Shown here: positions 27,487 through 36,809 of the stretch, piece by piece
Layout: every line of letters begins with the position of its first letter
Position numbering within the stretch: the first letter of the stretch is position 1
DNA from: Orrella daihaiensis
GTDB taxonomy: Bacteria; Pseudomonadota; Gammaproteobacteria; Burkholderiales; Burkholderiaceae_B
Length of the DNA: 64,000 nt
Reading direction: 5' to 3'
Assembly (NCBI RefSeq): GCF_022811525.1
Contig: NZ_CP063982.1
Location: 1 to 64,000 of the forward strand
Notes under the pieces: generated by a model
Database searches by the model: none
What the model saw: only the letters and a program-made list of their open reading frames with translations
Told to the model about the DNA's origin: nothing
Position numbers and translations under genes: made by a program

Positions 27487-30024
27487 TCAACCCAACACAA
27501 ACAACCCACCAGTGCCGACCTGTGTCGTTGACATGCCTTGCGATTCTGCTGACATCAGCAGGCTGACAATCAACTCGCCCTCGGTTGCCTCATGCACCAC
27601 CAGTGCTTCAGTCCAGTAGGCAAGCCCTTGCGCGTCAGGGGATCTATTTAAGATGGCTTCATAGAGTTCTTCTACGAGTTGTTCCTCTGACGGTGTGCCG
27701 TACAGTTGTTTGAACTCTGTCGATTCGGCTAGCGCTTGCGCGACGTCTTGTAATGTCGCTCCTTGGTTCATCTGGTTCACCCAGTAGGTCAAGCCTTCCA
27801 GATCTGGCATGCGTCCCAGTACTTCCTCATACAGATGATCAATCTGCGCAATGTCTGTGCCGTCTGTTTTGAGGAGCGTGGCATCACTGAACTCGATCGT
27901 CTCAATGTCTCTGACAATGATCCTGCCCTCTGGACCATAGAGCGTGGCTTGTAGCTGCCCCTCAAAGGACTCTTGGGTGATCACATAGTCTGCCATGGCA
28001 TTCGATAGCGTGACCGTGTCTTGACCCCCATTGCCTTGAATCACCCAGTTACCCACGATGACTTCAAACACATTGTCTTGGGCGTTACCGGTGACCGTAT
28101 TGTTCAGTCCGTTCTCGGTTAGACGGATATGTTCAATATCATCGGGTAGTGCCACGTCTTGTTGGTGACCGTGGATGAGAAGATCAATATTGGCAGTACC
28201 TAGTCCTGTGGCCAGTGCTCCGTGTTGCTCAACCGTGATGAGATTGCCACCGGTGCTATGCATTGTTGTGGACGTCACAGCCGCGTCGGTATCTGACCCG
28301 TCCCAGTAGAACTGAATCATGTCTGAGGCAGGTGACACATTGCCAGCCATATCCACTTGTCTGACCTGCACCTGATTCAGTCCAGGTTGAGCTTCAAACG
28401 TATCGCTCCACGTCTGACCACCATCAATTGAGAACTCCAGTATGGCACCGTCTTCGACCTTGCCAAACGAGAGCTTGCCGGTGGCAGTGCGGGGAATCGT
28501 TGCATCATCAGAGGGTGTAGCGGGAACGCTGAAAGCGCTGGGAACAGCTGCCTTAAACATCGGGGCGAGCTCAACAATATTGCCGATGGTCAAGTTGGTT
28601 AGATTGATCTCGGGTACTTCTGGAGATGTTGTGTCCAGCACAAAGTTGATCGGGCTACTGGCTTCAGACGGCAAATTGAATAGCGCCACTTGCCGTACAT
28701 ACAATGAGTTGTTGCCTTCTTGTGCCTCGTAAGTCCCAGACCACGATGTGCCATTGGTCGAGTACTCCACCCGCGCTTGCGGCCAGACTCCCGAGATGTC
28801 AAGCTCAAACTGGCCGGTGATCTTATTGCCTATTGCGGATCCATTGGCGTTTAACAACTGAACGCCAGGTACAGGAACCGTGATTTCAGGGAAATTGTTC
28901 AACGACACGTACTGTTCTGCGCTGCCCTGCGTTTCACCGAGTTGCAGATTGTCTGACCCCCCGGTACCTACGACGGTGCGGCCGCGCAAATCTGGCAGGC
29001 CGAAAGTCGTGGCGCCATCTCCGCCGAACGTGTTGCCGAGCAACGAATATAAATCCTTATTGCCACTGATAGATAACAACTGACCTTGTGCCAGGGACCA
29101 GCCGCTCGGGAGATAAGAGCCCGCATACAACATGACTTGGCCTAGGAGGGGTGTGGCGCCGTTTTCCGGTAGTCCTGTGGTCGAACCCTCGGTGCTGATT
29201 ACGTAATGCATGCCCAAAGAGGGCTGCATAACTGGGATAGTCCAGCCATCCGGGTCATTGGGCGCCAATAAATTTGTGCTGGTTACACCGAGTTTCTCAC
29301 CAAGCCGGACATCCGTGCCAGAAGAAGAGACTCCGACGGGCACTCGGTTGCGCAAATCGGGCAATGCAAATGTAGAAAACCCATCCCCGCCGTAGGTGGT
29401 CCCAAGCACGGCGTGAAGTGAAGGGAAATCCGAGATCTGTAGCAAACTGCCATCAGCCGGTAAAAAGCCATTGGGCAGACCACCACGAGAAGGTGAGGCA
29501 AACGGGTAAACCATGCCGATGGTATTAAGCGAAGGCGAAGAACCCGCCGGAAACATGCCCTCAGCTTGAATCACATACTGCATACCCAAACCAAACTGTT
29601 TCAGATCTATCGGTGAAGACCAACCACCGAGCGTAGTGGGTAATTGGTGCAAACCAAGCTCAACCTCAGTGTTCGACCCCCCCTGGGTCTGCCCCCACTG
29701 AGCCCCGCCACCGCTCGCACTCAAATACAGTGCTGCTGCACCTTCTAGATTCGGCAAAGAGAAATTGATCATCCCGTTACCGCCGTATGTGCTCCCGAGT
29801 AGCGAGAACAAATCGACGTTGGACACGATGCTCATCAAGCTTCCATCGGCTGGCAACAGTTGTGGCTCTCGCGTCGAATTGATATCAAACGCAGTTGTCA
29901 CCATAAAACCGATGCTTCCGCCTGGATCCGGAGATCCGCCACCGAAGCTCGGATAAAGCCCGCTGGCAATAATTGACTGCGGCAGCGCAATAGAAGGTTG
30001 TGCAAGATTGACTGGCGTTGCCAC
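27487..30024 (-). CDS. tail-collar/DUF4214 chimeric protein, paralogue 3
   Basis: 845 aa, same domain order. The second Ig-like segment is diverged (EINLTNLTIGNIVELAP in place of the common VVVDGVAVAAP) while the blocks on both sides match the paralogues, another sign of mosaic exchange. The C-terminal DUF4214 units read EEVLGRMPDLEGLTYW and EAILNRSPDAQGLAYW. The ending is GTGGLFVLG. A promoter-like element shared with paralogues 4 and 5 lies 62 bases before the ATG. Confidence 0.88.
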   Translation of the reverse strand: MATPVNLAQPSIALPQSIIASGLYPSFGGGSPDPGGSIGFMVTTAFDINSTREPQLLPADGSLMSIVSNVDLFSLLGSTYGGNGMINFSLPNLEGAAALYLSASGGGAQWGQTQGGSNTEVELGLHQLPTTLGGWSSPIDLKQFGLGMQYVIQAEGMFPAGSSPSLNTIGMVYPFASPSRGGLPNGFLPADGSLLQISDFPSLHAVLGTTYGGDGFSTFALPDLRNRVPVGVSSSGTDVRLGEKLGVTSTNLLAPNDPDGWTIPVMQPSLGMHYVISTEGSTTGLPENGATPLLGQVMLYAGSYLPSGWSLAQGQLLSISGNKDLYSLLGNTFGGDGATTFGLPDLRGRTVVGTGGSDNLQLGETQGSAEQYVSLNNFPEITVPVPGVQLLNANGSAIGNKITGQFELDISGVWPQARVEYSTNGTSWSGTYEAQEGNNSLYVRQVALFNLPSEASSPINFVLDTTSPEVPEINLTNLTIGNIVELAPMFKAAVPSAFSVPATPSDDATIPRTATGKLSFGKVEDGAILEFSIDGGQTWSDTFEAQPGLNQVQVRQVDMAGNVSPASDMIQFYWDGSDTDAAVTSTTMHSTGGNLITVEQHGALATGLGTANIDLLIHGHQQDVALPDDIEHIRLTENGLNNTVTGNAQDNVFEVIVGNWVIQGNGGQDTVTLSNAMADYVITQESFEGQLQATLYGPEGRIIVRDIETIEFSDATLLKTDGTDIAQIDHLYEEVLGRMPDLEGLTYWVNQMNQGATLQDVAQALAESTEFKQLYGTPSEEQLVEELYEAILNRSPDAQGLAYWTEALVVHEATEGELIVSLLMSAESQGMSTTQVGTGGLFVLG

Positions 30025-30085
30025 GGCTCATCTCCTTTTTAGTTCGATTGCTTTTTGTGACAACTCGCCACAGATCACTGCGCTT

Positions 30086-30120
30086 TAACTATACGATCAA
30101 TCTGTGACCACTTGGTTCAA
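30086..30120 (-). promoter_or_regulatory. shared promoter-like element of tail-collar genes
   Basis: The minus strand has TTGAAC, 16 bases, then GATCGTATAGTTA; TATAGT would serve as a -10 box. The same arrangement (TGAAC-N16-GATCGTA) is present at 32828-32862 and 36639-36673, each 62-81 bases before a tail-collar gene. No good -35 lies 17 bases upstream of TATAGT, so activator dependence is possible. Confidence 0.4.
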
Positions 30121-30158
30121 TAAATTGTGATTGATGTAAAGCACGCGATGTAAGCAAA

Positions 30159-30184
30159 TGCCCAGTTTCCATCGAAACTGGGCA
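30159..30184 (-). terminator. hairpin after tail-collar paralogue 4
   Basis: A perfect 10-bp stem, TGCCCAGTTT / AAACTGGGCA (30159-30168 and 30175-30184), with a 6-base loop. It lies 47 bases beyond the stop at 30231. On the minus strand it is followed by TTTGCTT; the plus strand has a stronger T-run. It is probably a terminator. Confidence 0.55.
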
Positions 30185-30230
30185 TGTTTTTTACACGGAC
30201 ATCACGTCAATTACTCACATGACTAATAGC

Positions 30231-32747
30231 CTATCCCAGCACGAACAAACCAATCGCACCAGCCTGGTGCATTGACGCACTCTGCGACTCTGCGGAAGTG
30301 AGCAGGCTGACAATCAACTCACCCTCTGTGGCCCCATGCACCACCAACGCTTCGGTCCAGTAAGCAAGTCCTTGCGCGTCAGGAGATCGATCGAGAATCG
30401 CTTCGTAGAGTTCTTCTACGAGTTGTTCCTCTGACGGTGTGCCGTACAGTTGTTTGAACTCTGTAGATTCGGCTAGCGCTTGGGCGACGTCTTGTAATGT
30501 CGCTCCTTGGTTCATCTGCTCAACCCAGTACGTTAATCCTTCAGCATCAGGGCTACGACCCAACACCTCTTCATACAAATGATCGATTTCGGTGATGTCT
30601 GTGCCGTCAGTTTTGAGGAGGGTGACATCACTGAACTCGATCGTCTCAACGTCTCTGACAATGATCCGACCCTCGGGGCCGTAGAGCGTGGCTTGGAGTT
30701 GCCCGTTAAGTTGACCGTTATGGGACTCTTGAGTGATCACGTAGTCTGCGAGAGCGTTCGATAGCTTGACCGTATCCTGACCCCCACTGCCTTCAATCAC
30801 CCAGTTACCGACGATGACTTCAAACACGTTGTCTTGGGCGTTACCGCTGACGGTATTGTTTAGTCCGTTCTCGGTTAGACGGATGTGTTCAATGTCATCG
30901 GGTAGCGTCACGTCTTGCTGGTGACCGTGGATGAGAAGATCAATCGAATCCGTCCCTAGGCCTGTAGCCAGTGCCCCGTGTTGCTCAACCGTGATGACGT
31001 TACCCCCGGTGCTGTGGGTGGTCGTTGACGTCACAGCCGCTTCGGTATCTGACCCATCCCAGTAGAACTGAATCAGCTCTGAGGCAGGTGACACATTGCC
31101 AGCCATATCCACTTGTCTGACCTGCACCTGATTCAGTCCAGGTTGAGCTTCAAACGTATCGCTCCACGTCTGACCACCATCAATTGAGAACTCCAGTATG
31201 GCACCGTCTTCGACCTTGCCAAACGAGAGCTTGCCCGTGCTGGTGCGAGGAATCGTATCGTTGCTATCTGCTGGTACAGCGGCTTTAAATGCGGGTGCTG
31301 CCACCGCTACTCCATCAATTACCACCTCAGGTGCCTCAGGGGCTGTCGTGTCCAATACAAAGGTGATGGCCCGAGTAGCGGCTGAGGCCTGACCCAGTAC
31401 ATTGACCTGGCGTAAATATAAAGTGTTAGTGCCTTCCTGGGCCGTAAACGTCTCAGACCACGTGGTGCCATCTGTGGAATATTCCACCCGAGCCTGCGGC
31501 CATACACCTGAGACATCCAACTCAAACTTGCCCGTGATCTTGTCACCGGCGACTTGACCGTTCTCGTCTAACACCTGCACTCCTGGTACCGGTGTCACAA
31601 TCTCGGGCAGGTTTGCAGCCGTAATGTACTCACTAAAGCTGCCCTGTGTGTCACCAATCTGCAGGTTGTTCACGCCACCGGTGCCCACAATCGTACGACC
31701 CTGCAAGTCGGGGAGCGCAAATGTGGTGACGCCGTCGCCACCAAAACGGGTGCCAAGTAGAGAATATAGCGATGACGTGTCGTCGGTAATCTCTATCATC
31801 TGACCTTTCGCAAAGGTCCACTCATCCGGTATGTGTGCCCCTGCGTACAGGAGCACTTGAGCCATCATTGGTTTACCTTCATTGAATGTGCCATATGGGC
31901 CTTCGAGGATAATCACATAGTTCATACCCAAGGACGGCTGCATGACCGAAACCGCAGAGTCACCGGCGATATCAGGCTGCAGCAGGCTTAACGGCGCCAC
32001 ACCAAGCTCTTGACCAACTGCGATGTACTGACCTGTCTCTGTTCTACCTGTGCCTATCGGCACTCTATTACGCAAATCAGGCAACGCAAAGGTGGAGATG
32101 CCATTGCCTCCATAAGCAGTGCCGAGTGCTGCATAAAGCGCCGGATAGCTTGCTATATCCAATAGACGACCGTCTGCAGGTAAAAAACCATCAGGCACAC
32201 CTCGCTCAACAACAGCCGCGAAGGGGTACACCATGCCGATGGTGTTGTACATGGGTTCAGAGCCAACCGGAAAAATACCTTCCACCTGGATCATGTATTG
32301 CAAACCGAGACCGTATTGGCTGTTGTTAATGGGCGCCATGGTTCCGCCCAAGGTCGTTGGCAATTGCTCTTGTGAGAGCAGAACCGAGTTTTCTGGGGTA
32401 CCTTGCGTAATCCCCAAACGCGTTTGCCCACCACTAGTGCTTAGATAGACCGGGGCAGCACCTTGCAGATCCGGCAGACTGAAAGACTCTCGAGCCTCTG
32501 CGCCGTAGGTATTACCCAATAATGAATAGAGAGTCCGATTACTCGCAACGCTGATTACCTGTCCGTTTGCGTCATACAAATTAGGTGCATACGATAAGCG
32601 AACATCAAAGGCCGTCGTCACAACGAACCCTTGGCTAGAACCAATTCCAAAGGCGCCACTACCCTCAAAACCAGGATAAGCACCCAAGCCAATAACGTAG
32701 TACGGCATAGCCATTGCAGGCTGACCAATGTTAACGGGCGTTGTCAC
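30231..32747 (-). CDS. tail-collar/DUF4214 chimeric protein, paralogue 4
   Basis: 838 aa, same architecture. Its N-terminal tail-collar part is distinct, while the Ig/RTX/DUF4214 half is near-identical to the others. It carries the long SHNGQLNGQLQ variant shared with paralogue 2 but the short Ig-like variant AAPAFK shared with paralogue 5. The ending is GAIGLFVLG. It has its own promoter-like element 81 bases upstream and a hairpin downstream, so it is probably monocistronic. Confidence 0.88.
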   Translation of the reverse strand: MTTPVNIGQPAMAMPYYVIGLGAYPGFEGSGAFGIGSSQGFVVTTAFDVRLSYAPNLYDANGQVISVASNRTLYSLLGNTYGAEARESFSLPDLQGAAPVYLSTSGGQTRLGITQGTPENSVLLSQEQLPTTLGGTMAPINNSQYGLGLQYMIQVEGIFPVGSEPMYNTIGMVYPFAAVVERGVPDGFLPADGRLLDIASYPALYAALGTAYGGNGISTFALPDLRNRVPIGTGRTETGQYIAVGQELGVAPLSLLQPDIAGDSAVSVMQPSLGMNYVIILEGPYGTFNEGKPMMAQVLLYAGAHIPDEWTFAKGQMIEITDDTSSLYSLLGTRFGGDGVTTFALPDLQGRTIVGTGGVNNLQIGDTQGSFSEYITAANLPEIVTPVPGVQVLDENGQVAGDKITGKFELDVSGVWPQARVEYSTDGTTWSETFTAQEGTNTLYLRQVNVLGQASAATRAITFVLDTTAPEAPEVVIDGVAVAAPAFKAAVPADSNDTIPRTSTGKLSFGKVEDGAILEFSIDGGQTWSDTFEAQPGLNQVQVRQVDMAGNVSPASELIQFYWDGSDTEAAVTSTTTHSTGGNVITVEQHGALATGLGTDSIDLLIHGHQQDVTLPDDIEHIRLTENGLNNTVSGNAQDNVFEVIVGNWVIEGSGGQDTVKLSNALADYVITQESHNGQLNGQLQATLYGPEGRIIVRDVETIEFSDVTLLKTDGTDITEIDHLYEEVLGRSPDAEGLTYWVEQMNQGATLQDVAQALAESTEFKQLYGTPSEEQLVEELYEAILDRSPDAQGLAYWTEALVVHGATEGELIVSLLTSAESQSASMHQAGAIGLFVLG

Positions 32748-32827
32748 GGCTCATCTCCTCTTTACTTTTTACTGTGGTTTACGCTCGTGGCAGTTCGCCA
32801 TCAGTCAATGCCTTGATTAATCTACAC

Positions 32828-32862
32828 TAACAGTACGATCAATGTTTACCCATTTCGTTCAA
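32828..32862 (-). promoter_or_regulatory. shared promoter-like element of tail-collar genes
   Basis: Minus strand TTGAAC-N16-GATCGTACTGTTA, 81 bases before the ATG at 32747. Same element as at 30086 and 36639. Confidence 0.4.
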
Positions 32863-32976
32863 AAAATCTACAGTAGGGGAAATGCTGAGGCACTTAAGAG
32901 TGGCATACAAAGCAAGCATCTAGGTTATGCCCTGATCTGGTGCACGCCCGCTAGGCAAACACCTTCGCACCGCACC

Positions 32977-34026
32977 TTACTGAATGAAGTCCGTGCCACT
33001 CATCAGGATATCGTTTTGGATGCCTTGCAGAATAATGAGGGAGTCGCCTTCACCGAACGCGAGCGGCGACCCTCCATTGTTGATTGCTACCCACGTTTCA
33101 CCCACGATGGGATTACTAACGACGTAAACGGGATAACCAGTACCAAACGCTTCAGAAGCTTTGCCGACGAAATCTGCGTAAGTATCAATTTCAGCAGTGC
33201 TGGAGTCCTCGATCAGAACCTCGGTCACAGAGAAGTTCGGTAGGTTGGTTTTGATCTTATCAACGCCCGGCTCAAAGTCGGTAATTCGATCTGCTGTTGA
33301 GAGCCTCTCACCCGTGGCACCTGAGGCATATACAAACACGTCACGCCCTTGACCACCCGTCAATGAATCAGCCCCGGCCTCACCGACAATCGTGTCATCA
33401 CCGACACCACCCATGATGGTGTCGGGACCGAGGCCACCTGTTAGCGTCTGCGCTTGCTCGTCACCCTCAATGACACGGCCTGAGCGTCCAGCGGCCTGAG
33501 CAGCCAGTCGAGCCTCCGTAGAAGTGACTGAACCAGGTTCTGCCGTGACCCCATCAAATGCGCCGTCTACCAGATCGGTGTCGTTGCTTGCCAGTGTCAC
33601 GGATACATACTTGGCAACCTCGACCTTGTTGCGCACAATTGCTGTATCGCTCGGACTAACACCATCGCCACCGGCAAACGCGGCTTGAACTTTAGCAATA
33701 GCCACATCCGCTAACGCTTTGCCTTGTTGAATTTGCTTAAGCCAGTAATCCAAGCCTTGAGCATCTGCATCACGCTCAAAGGCGTTCTGATAGAACCGTT
33801 TGATTTGCTCAGTCGAATACAAACTTCCCTCGATTGATGACAAACCACCATACCTCGACTGGTATTCAGCGCTCATTTCAAAGTGGGCGCCAATATCACT
33901 CATGGTCAGACCATCCTTTAATGCCTGCACCCAGTGATTCATCCCTTCAGCATCAGGCGCGCGTCCAAAGAACACGATGTAGAGCTCAGCGACTTGGTTC
34001 TGATACGTTTCTAGTTGTGTTGTCAT
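32977..34026 (-). CDS. DUF4214 + RTX protein
   Basis: A 349-aa member of the N-terminal-DUF4214 class (QNQVAELYIVFFGRAPDAEG; QNAFERDADAQGLDYW, about 1-170). It has a central RTX block (GGLGPDTIMGGVGDDTIVGE, about 195-225). The C-terminal domain has YASGATGERLSTADRITDF and the tail DSLIILQGI...TDFIQ, closely matching the end of the 1209-aa protein. It sits 45 bases downstream of tail-collar paralogue 5, so it may be read from that gene's promoter; the N-terminal and C-terminal DUF4214 types are thus mixed within one transcript. Confidence 0.86.
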   Translation of the reverse strand: MTTQLETYQNQVAELYIVFFGRAPDAEGMNHWVQALKDGLTMSDIGAHFEMSAEYQSRYGGLSSIEGSLYSTEQIKRFYQNAFERDADAQGLDYWLKQIQQGKALADVAIAKVQAAFAGGDGVSPSDTAIVRNKVEVAKYVSVTLASNDTDLVDGAFDGVTAEPGSVTSTEARLAAQAAGRSGRVIEGDEQAQTLTGGLGPDTIMGGVGDDTIVGEAGADSLTGGQGRDVFVYASGATGERLSTADRITDFEPGVDKIKTNLPNFSVTEVLIEDSSTAEIDTYADFVGKASEAFGTGYPVYVVSNPIVGETWVAINNGGSPLAFGEGDSLIILQGIQNDILMSGTDFIQ

Positions 34027-34071
34027 CGCTTGGTTATCTCTTTAATTGGCTGTCAGTCATTTACCCATGGG

Positions 34072-36576
34072 TTAACCCACCACAAACAACCCACCGCTGC
34101 TGACTTGGCTCGTAGACGCACTCTGCGACTCTGCGGAAGTCAGCAGGCTGACAATCAACTCACCCTCTGTGGCCCCATGCACCACCAGTGCTTCAGTCCA
34201 GTAGGCAAGCCCTTCGGCGTCAGGGGATCTATTTAAGATGGCTTCATAGAGTTCTTCTACGAGTTGTTCCTCTGACGGTGTGCCGTACAGTTGTTTGAAC
34301 TCTGTAGACTCGGCTAGCGCTTGAGCGACGTCTTGTAATGTCGCTCCTTGGTTCATCTGGTTCACCCAATAGGTCAGCCCTTCTATGTCTGGGTGGCGTC
34401 CCAGTACTTCCTCATACAGATGATCGATTTCGGTGATGTCCGTGCCGTCTGTTTTAACCAGCGTGACATCACTGAACTCGATCGTCTCAACGTCTCTGAC
34501 GATAATCCTGCCCTCGGGACCATAGAGCGTGGCTTGTAGCTGCCCCTCAAAGGACTCTTGGGTAATGACGTAGTCTGCCATGGCATTCGATAGCTTGACC
34601 GTGTCTTGACCCCCATTGCCTTGAATCACCCAGTTACCGACGATCACTTCAAACACGTTGTCTTGGGCATTACCGGTGACGGTATTGTTTAGCCCATTCT
34701 CGGTTAAGCGGATGTGTTCAATGTCATCGGGTAGCGTCACGTCTTGCTGGTGACCGTGGATGAGAAGATCAATATTGGCAGTACCTAATCCCGTGACCAG
34801 TGCGCCGTGTTGCTCAACCGTGATGACGTTACCCCCGGTGCTGTGGGTGGTCGTTGACGTCACAGCCGCTTCGGTATCTGACCCATCCCAGTAGAACTGA
34901 ATGAGCTCTGACGCAAGTGACACGTTGCCTGCCGAATCCACTTGTCTGACCTGCACTTGATTCAGTCCTGACTGGGCTTCAAACGTATCGCTCCACGTCT
35001 GACCACCATCAATCGAGAACTCAAGTGTGGCTCCGTCCTCAACCTTGCCAAACGAGAGCTTGCCTATGCTCGTACGAGGAATCGTATCGTTGCTATCTGC
35101 TGGTACAGCGGCTTTAAATGCGGGTGCTGCCACCGCTACTCCATCAATCACCACCTCAGGTGCCTCAGGGGCTGTCGTGTCCAATACAAAGGTGATGGCC
35201 TGAGTAGCGGCTGAGGCCTGACCTAGTACATTGACCTGGCGAACATATAGGGTATTACTGCCTTCCTGGGCCGTAAACGTCTCGGACCATGTCGTGCCGT
35301 CGGTCGAATACTCCACCCGAGCCTGTGGCCACACGCCAGAGACATCCAACTCAAACTTGCCCGTGATCTTGTCACCCGCAACTTGACCGTTCTCGTCTAA
35401 CACCTGCACCCCTGGCACCGGTGTGACAATCTCGGGCAGGTTTGTAGCCGTGATGAACTCACTGAAACTGCCCTGCGTGTCACCAATCTGCAGGTTGTTC
35501 ACGCCACCAGTGCCTACCATCGTGCGACCTTGCAAGTCAGGAAGGGCAAACGTACTCGTGCCATCGCCACCGAAATTATTTCTGAGTAAAGAGTACAGCG
35601 CAGTGTTCTGATTAACGGGGAGCAATTGCCCGTGCGCGAACGTCCAGTTCTCAGGGATCCGGCTACCGGCATAGATGCCGATTTGCCCAATCATGGGTGT
35701 TTGCTCATCCATGCCCCAATACACACCATCGGTAGCCACCACATAGTGCAGCCCAAGCGATGGTTGTGCGGTTGGCAGTGGTTCGCCACTAGTTGCTTGC
35801 GCAGACGACAATTGGGTTGTCTGGGTACCGAACTCTTGGCCTAATGCAATTTGCTGTCCAGTTGATGTGACACCCGTACCAACCGGGACGCGATTGCGCA
35901 AATCCGGCAATGCAAATGTTGTCTGTCCGTTTCCGCCATAAGTGGTGCCAATGACCGCATATAGCGTCTCAAACTCGGCGATGTTTAACAGACGACCATC
36001 TGCGGGCAGGAATCCATCAGGCACCCCGCCCATCTCTGGCGCGACGTACGGGTAGACCATGCCGATGGTATTCGGTGTGGGGGAGTTGCCCGTCGGGAAG
36101 AGCCCTGCCGTTTGGATCAGATACCGCACACCCAGACCATACTGGCTGACATCAATCGGAACCGAAGCCCCTCCGAGTGCTGCTGGTAGCTGCGGCGAGC
36201 TTAATAGGAGCTGATTGTCAGGACTACCCTGAGTTTGACCCCAGTCAGTGATCGTGCCCTCGACAATCTTAAAGATAGGCGCAGCACCTCCTAGATCTGG
36301 CAACTTAAAGGTGTGCGGGAAGTTTCCACCGTAGGCATTGGTGAGCAAAGCATAGAGCGTGCTCTGTGAGGGAATCGACAACGCCTGACCGTCAGCGGGC
36401 ATCAATTCGAGAACATTATCCGGCGAATATTCAAACGCGGTCGTGATTACGAAACCGAGCATTGCAGCCGACCCAAAACCCTGCGGGTTATTGTTGAAAC
36501 CCGGAAACCAACCATCTGTCACAATCGACTGTTGCAGTGCCAGACTTGGTTGTCCAATATTGATTGATGCGGTCAT
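34072..36576 (-). CDS. tail-collar/DUF4214 chimeric protein, paralogue 5
   Basis: 834 aa. Three tail-collar domains (LLTNAYGGNFPHTFKLPDLGG; GTTYGGNGQTTFALPDLRN; NNFGGDGTSTFALPDLQG) precede the conserved Ig-like/RTX-like/DUF4214 half (EEVLGRHPDIEGLTYW; EAILNRSPDAEGLAYW). The ending is SSGGLFVVG. It carries the SFEGQLQ short variant like paralogues 1 and 3. It is the gene of this array nearest the exporter, separated from it by a strong terminator. Confidence 0.88.
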   Translation of the reverse strand: MTASINIGQPSLALQQSIVTDGWFPGFNNNPQGFGSAAMLGFVITTAFEYSPDNVLELMPADGQALSIPSQSTLYALLTNAYGGNFPHTFKLPDLGGAAPIFKIVEGTITDWGQTQGSPDNQLLLSSPQLPAALGGASVPIDVSQYGLGVRYLIQTAGLFPTGNSPTPNTIGMVYPYVAPEMGGVPDGFLPADGRLLNIAEFETLYAVIGTTYGGNGQTTFALPDLRNRVPVGTGVTSTGQQIALGQEFGTQTTQLSSAQATSGEPLPTAQPSLGLHYVVATDGVYWGMDEQTPMIGQIGIYAGSRIPENWTFAHGQLLPVNQNTALYSLLRNNFGGDGTSTFALPDLQGRTMVGTGGVNNLQIGDTQGSFSEFITATNLPEIVTPVPGVQVLDENGQVAGDKITGKFELDVSGVWPQARVEYSTDGTTWSETFTAQEGSNTLYVRQVNVLGQASAATQAITFVLDTTAPEAPEVVIDGVAVAAPAFKAAVPADSNDTIPRTSIGKLSFGKVEDGATLEFSIDGGQTWSDTFEAQSGLNQVQVRQVDSAGNVSLASELIQFYWDGSDTEAAVTSTTTHSTGGNVITVEQHGALVTGLGTANIDLLIHGHQQDVTLPDDIEHIRLTENGLNNTVTGNAQDNVFEVIVGNWVIQGNGGQDTVKLSNAMADYVITQESFEGQLQATLYGPEGRIIVRDVETIEFSDVTLVKTDGTDITEIDHLYEEVLGRHPDIEGLTYWVNQMNQGATLQDVAQALAESTEFKQLYGTPSEEQLVEELYEAILNRSPDAEGLAYWTEALVVHGATEGELIVSLLTSAESQSASTSQVSSGGLFVVG

Positions 36577-36638
36577 GCCAACGTCTCCTTCGGCTAAATT
36601 TTTATGCGATGCGACTAGAAGTCGCTTACAACTGATAG

Positions 36639-36673
36639 TTACTATACGATCGTTTTAGTCGGAAATGGTTCAC
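36639..36673 (-). promoter_or_regulatory. shared promoter-like element of tail-collar genes
   Basis: Minus strand GTGAAC-N16-GATCGTATAGTAA, 63 bases before the ATG at 36576. TATAGT is the likely -10. Confidence 0.4.
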
Positions 36674-36731
36674 ACTGAGTCAAACCACTTGCCCAATCAA
36701 GTTAACGCGCGAGTTCGCCTCAGTGGATTAA

Positions 36732-36775
36732 AAACAAAGACGCCCAACTGTTTGATCAGTTGGGCGTCTTTGTTT
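36732..36775 (-). terminator. strong terminator of the secretion operon
   Basis: A perfect 19-bp inverted repeat (36732-36750 and 36757-36775) with a 6-base loop, GC-rich core GACGCCCAACTG, and A-rich/T-rich flanks on both sides. It can act in both directions. It lies 35 bases after the HlyD stop and insulates the exporter operon from the tail-collar array. Confidence 0.9.
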
Positions 36776-36809
36776 AATAACCGTCACTTCTAGCTACTTT
36801 CAATTCCGA

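Noticed and set aside
22196..36576. Prophage tail-fibre region
   Set aside because: Tail-collar domains are present, but there are no other phage structural, packaging or lysis genes; each protein ends in DUF4214 and the array adjoins a type I exporter.
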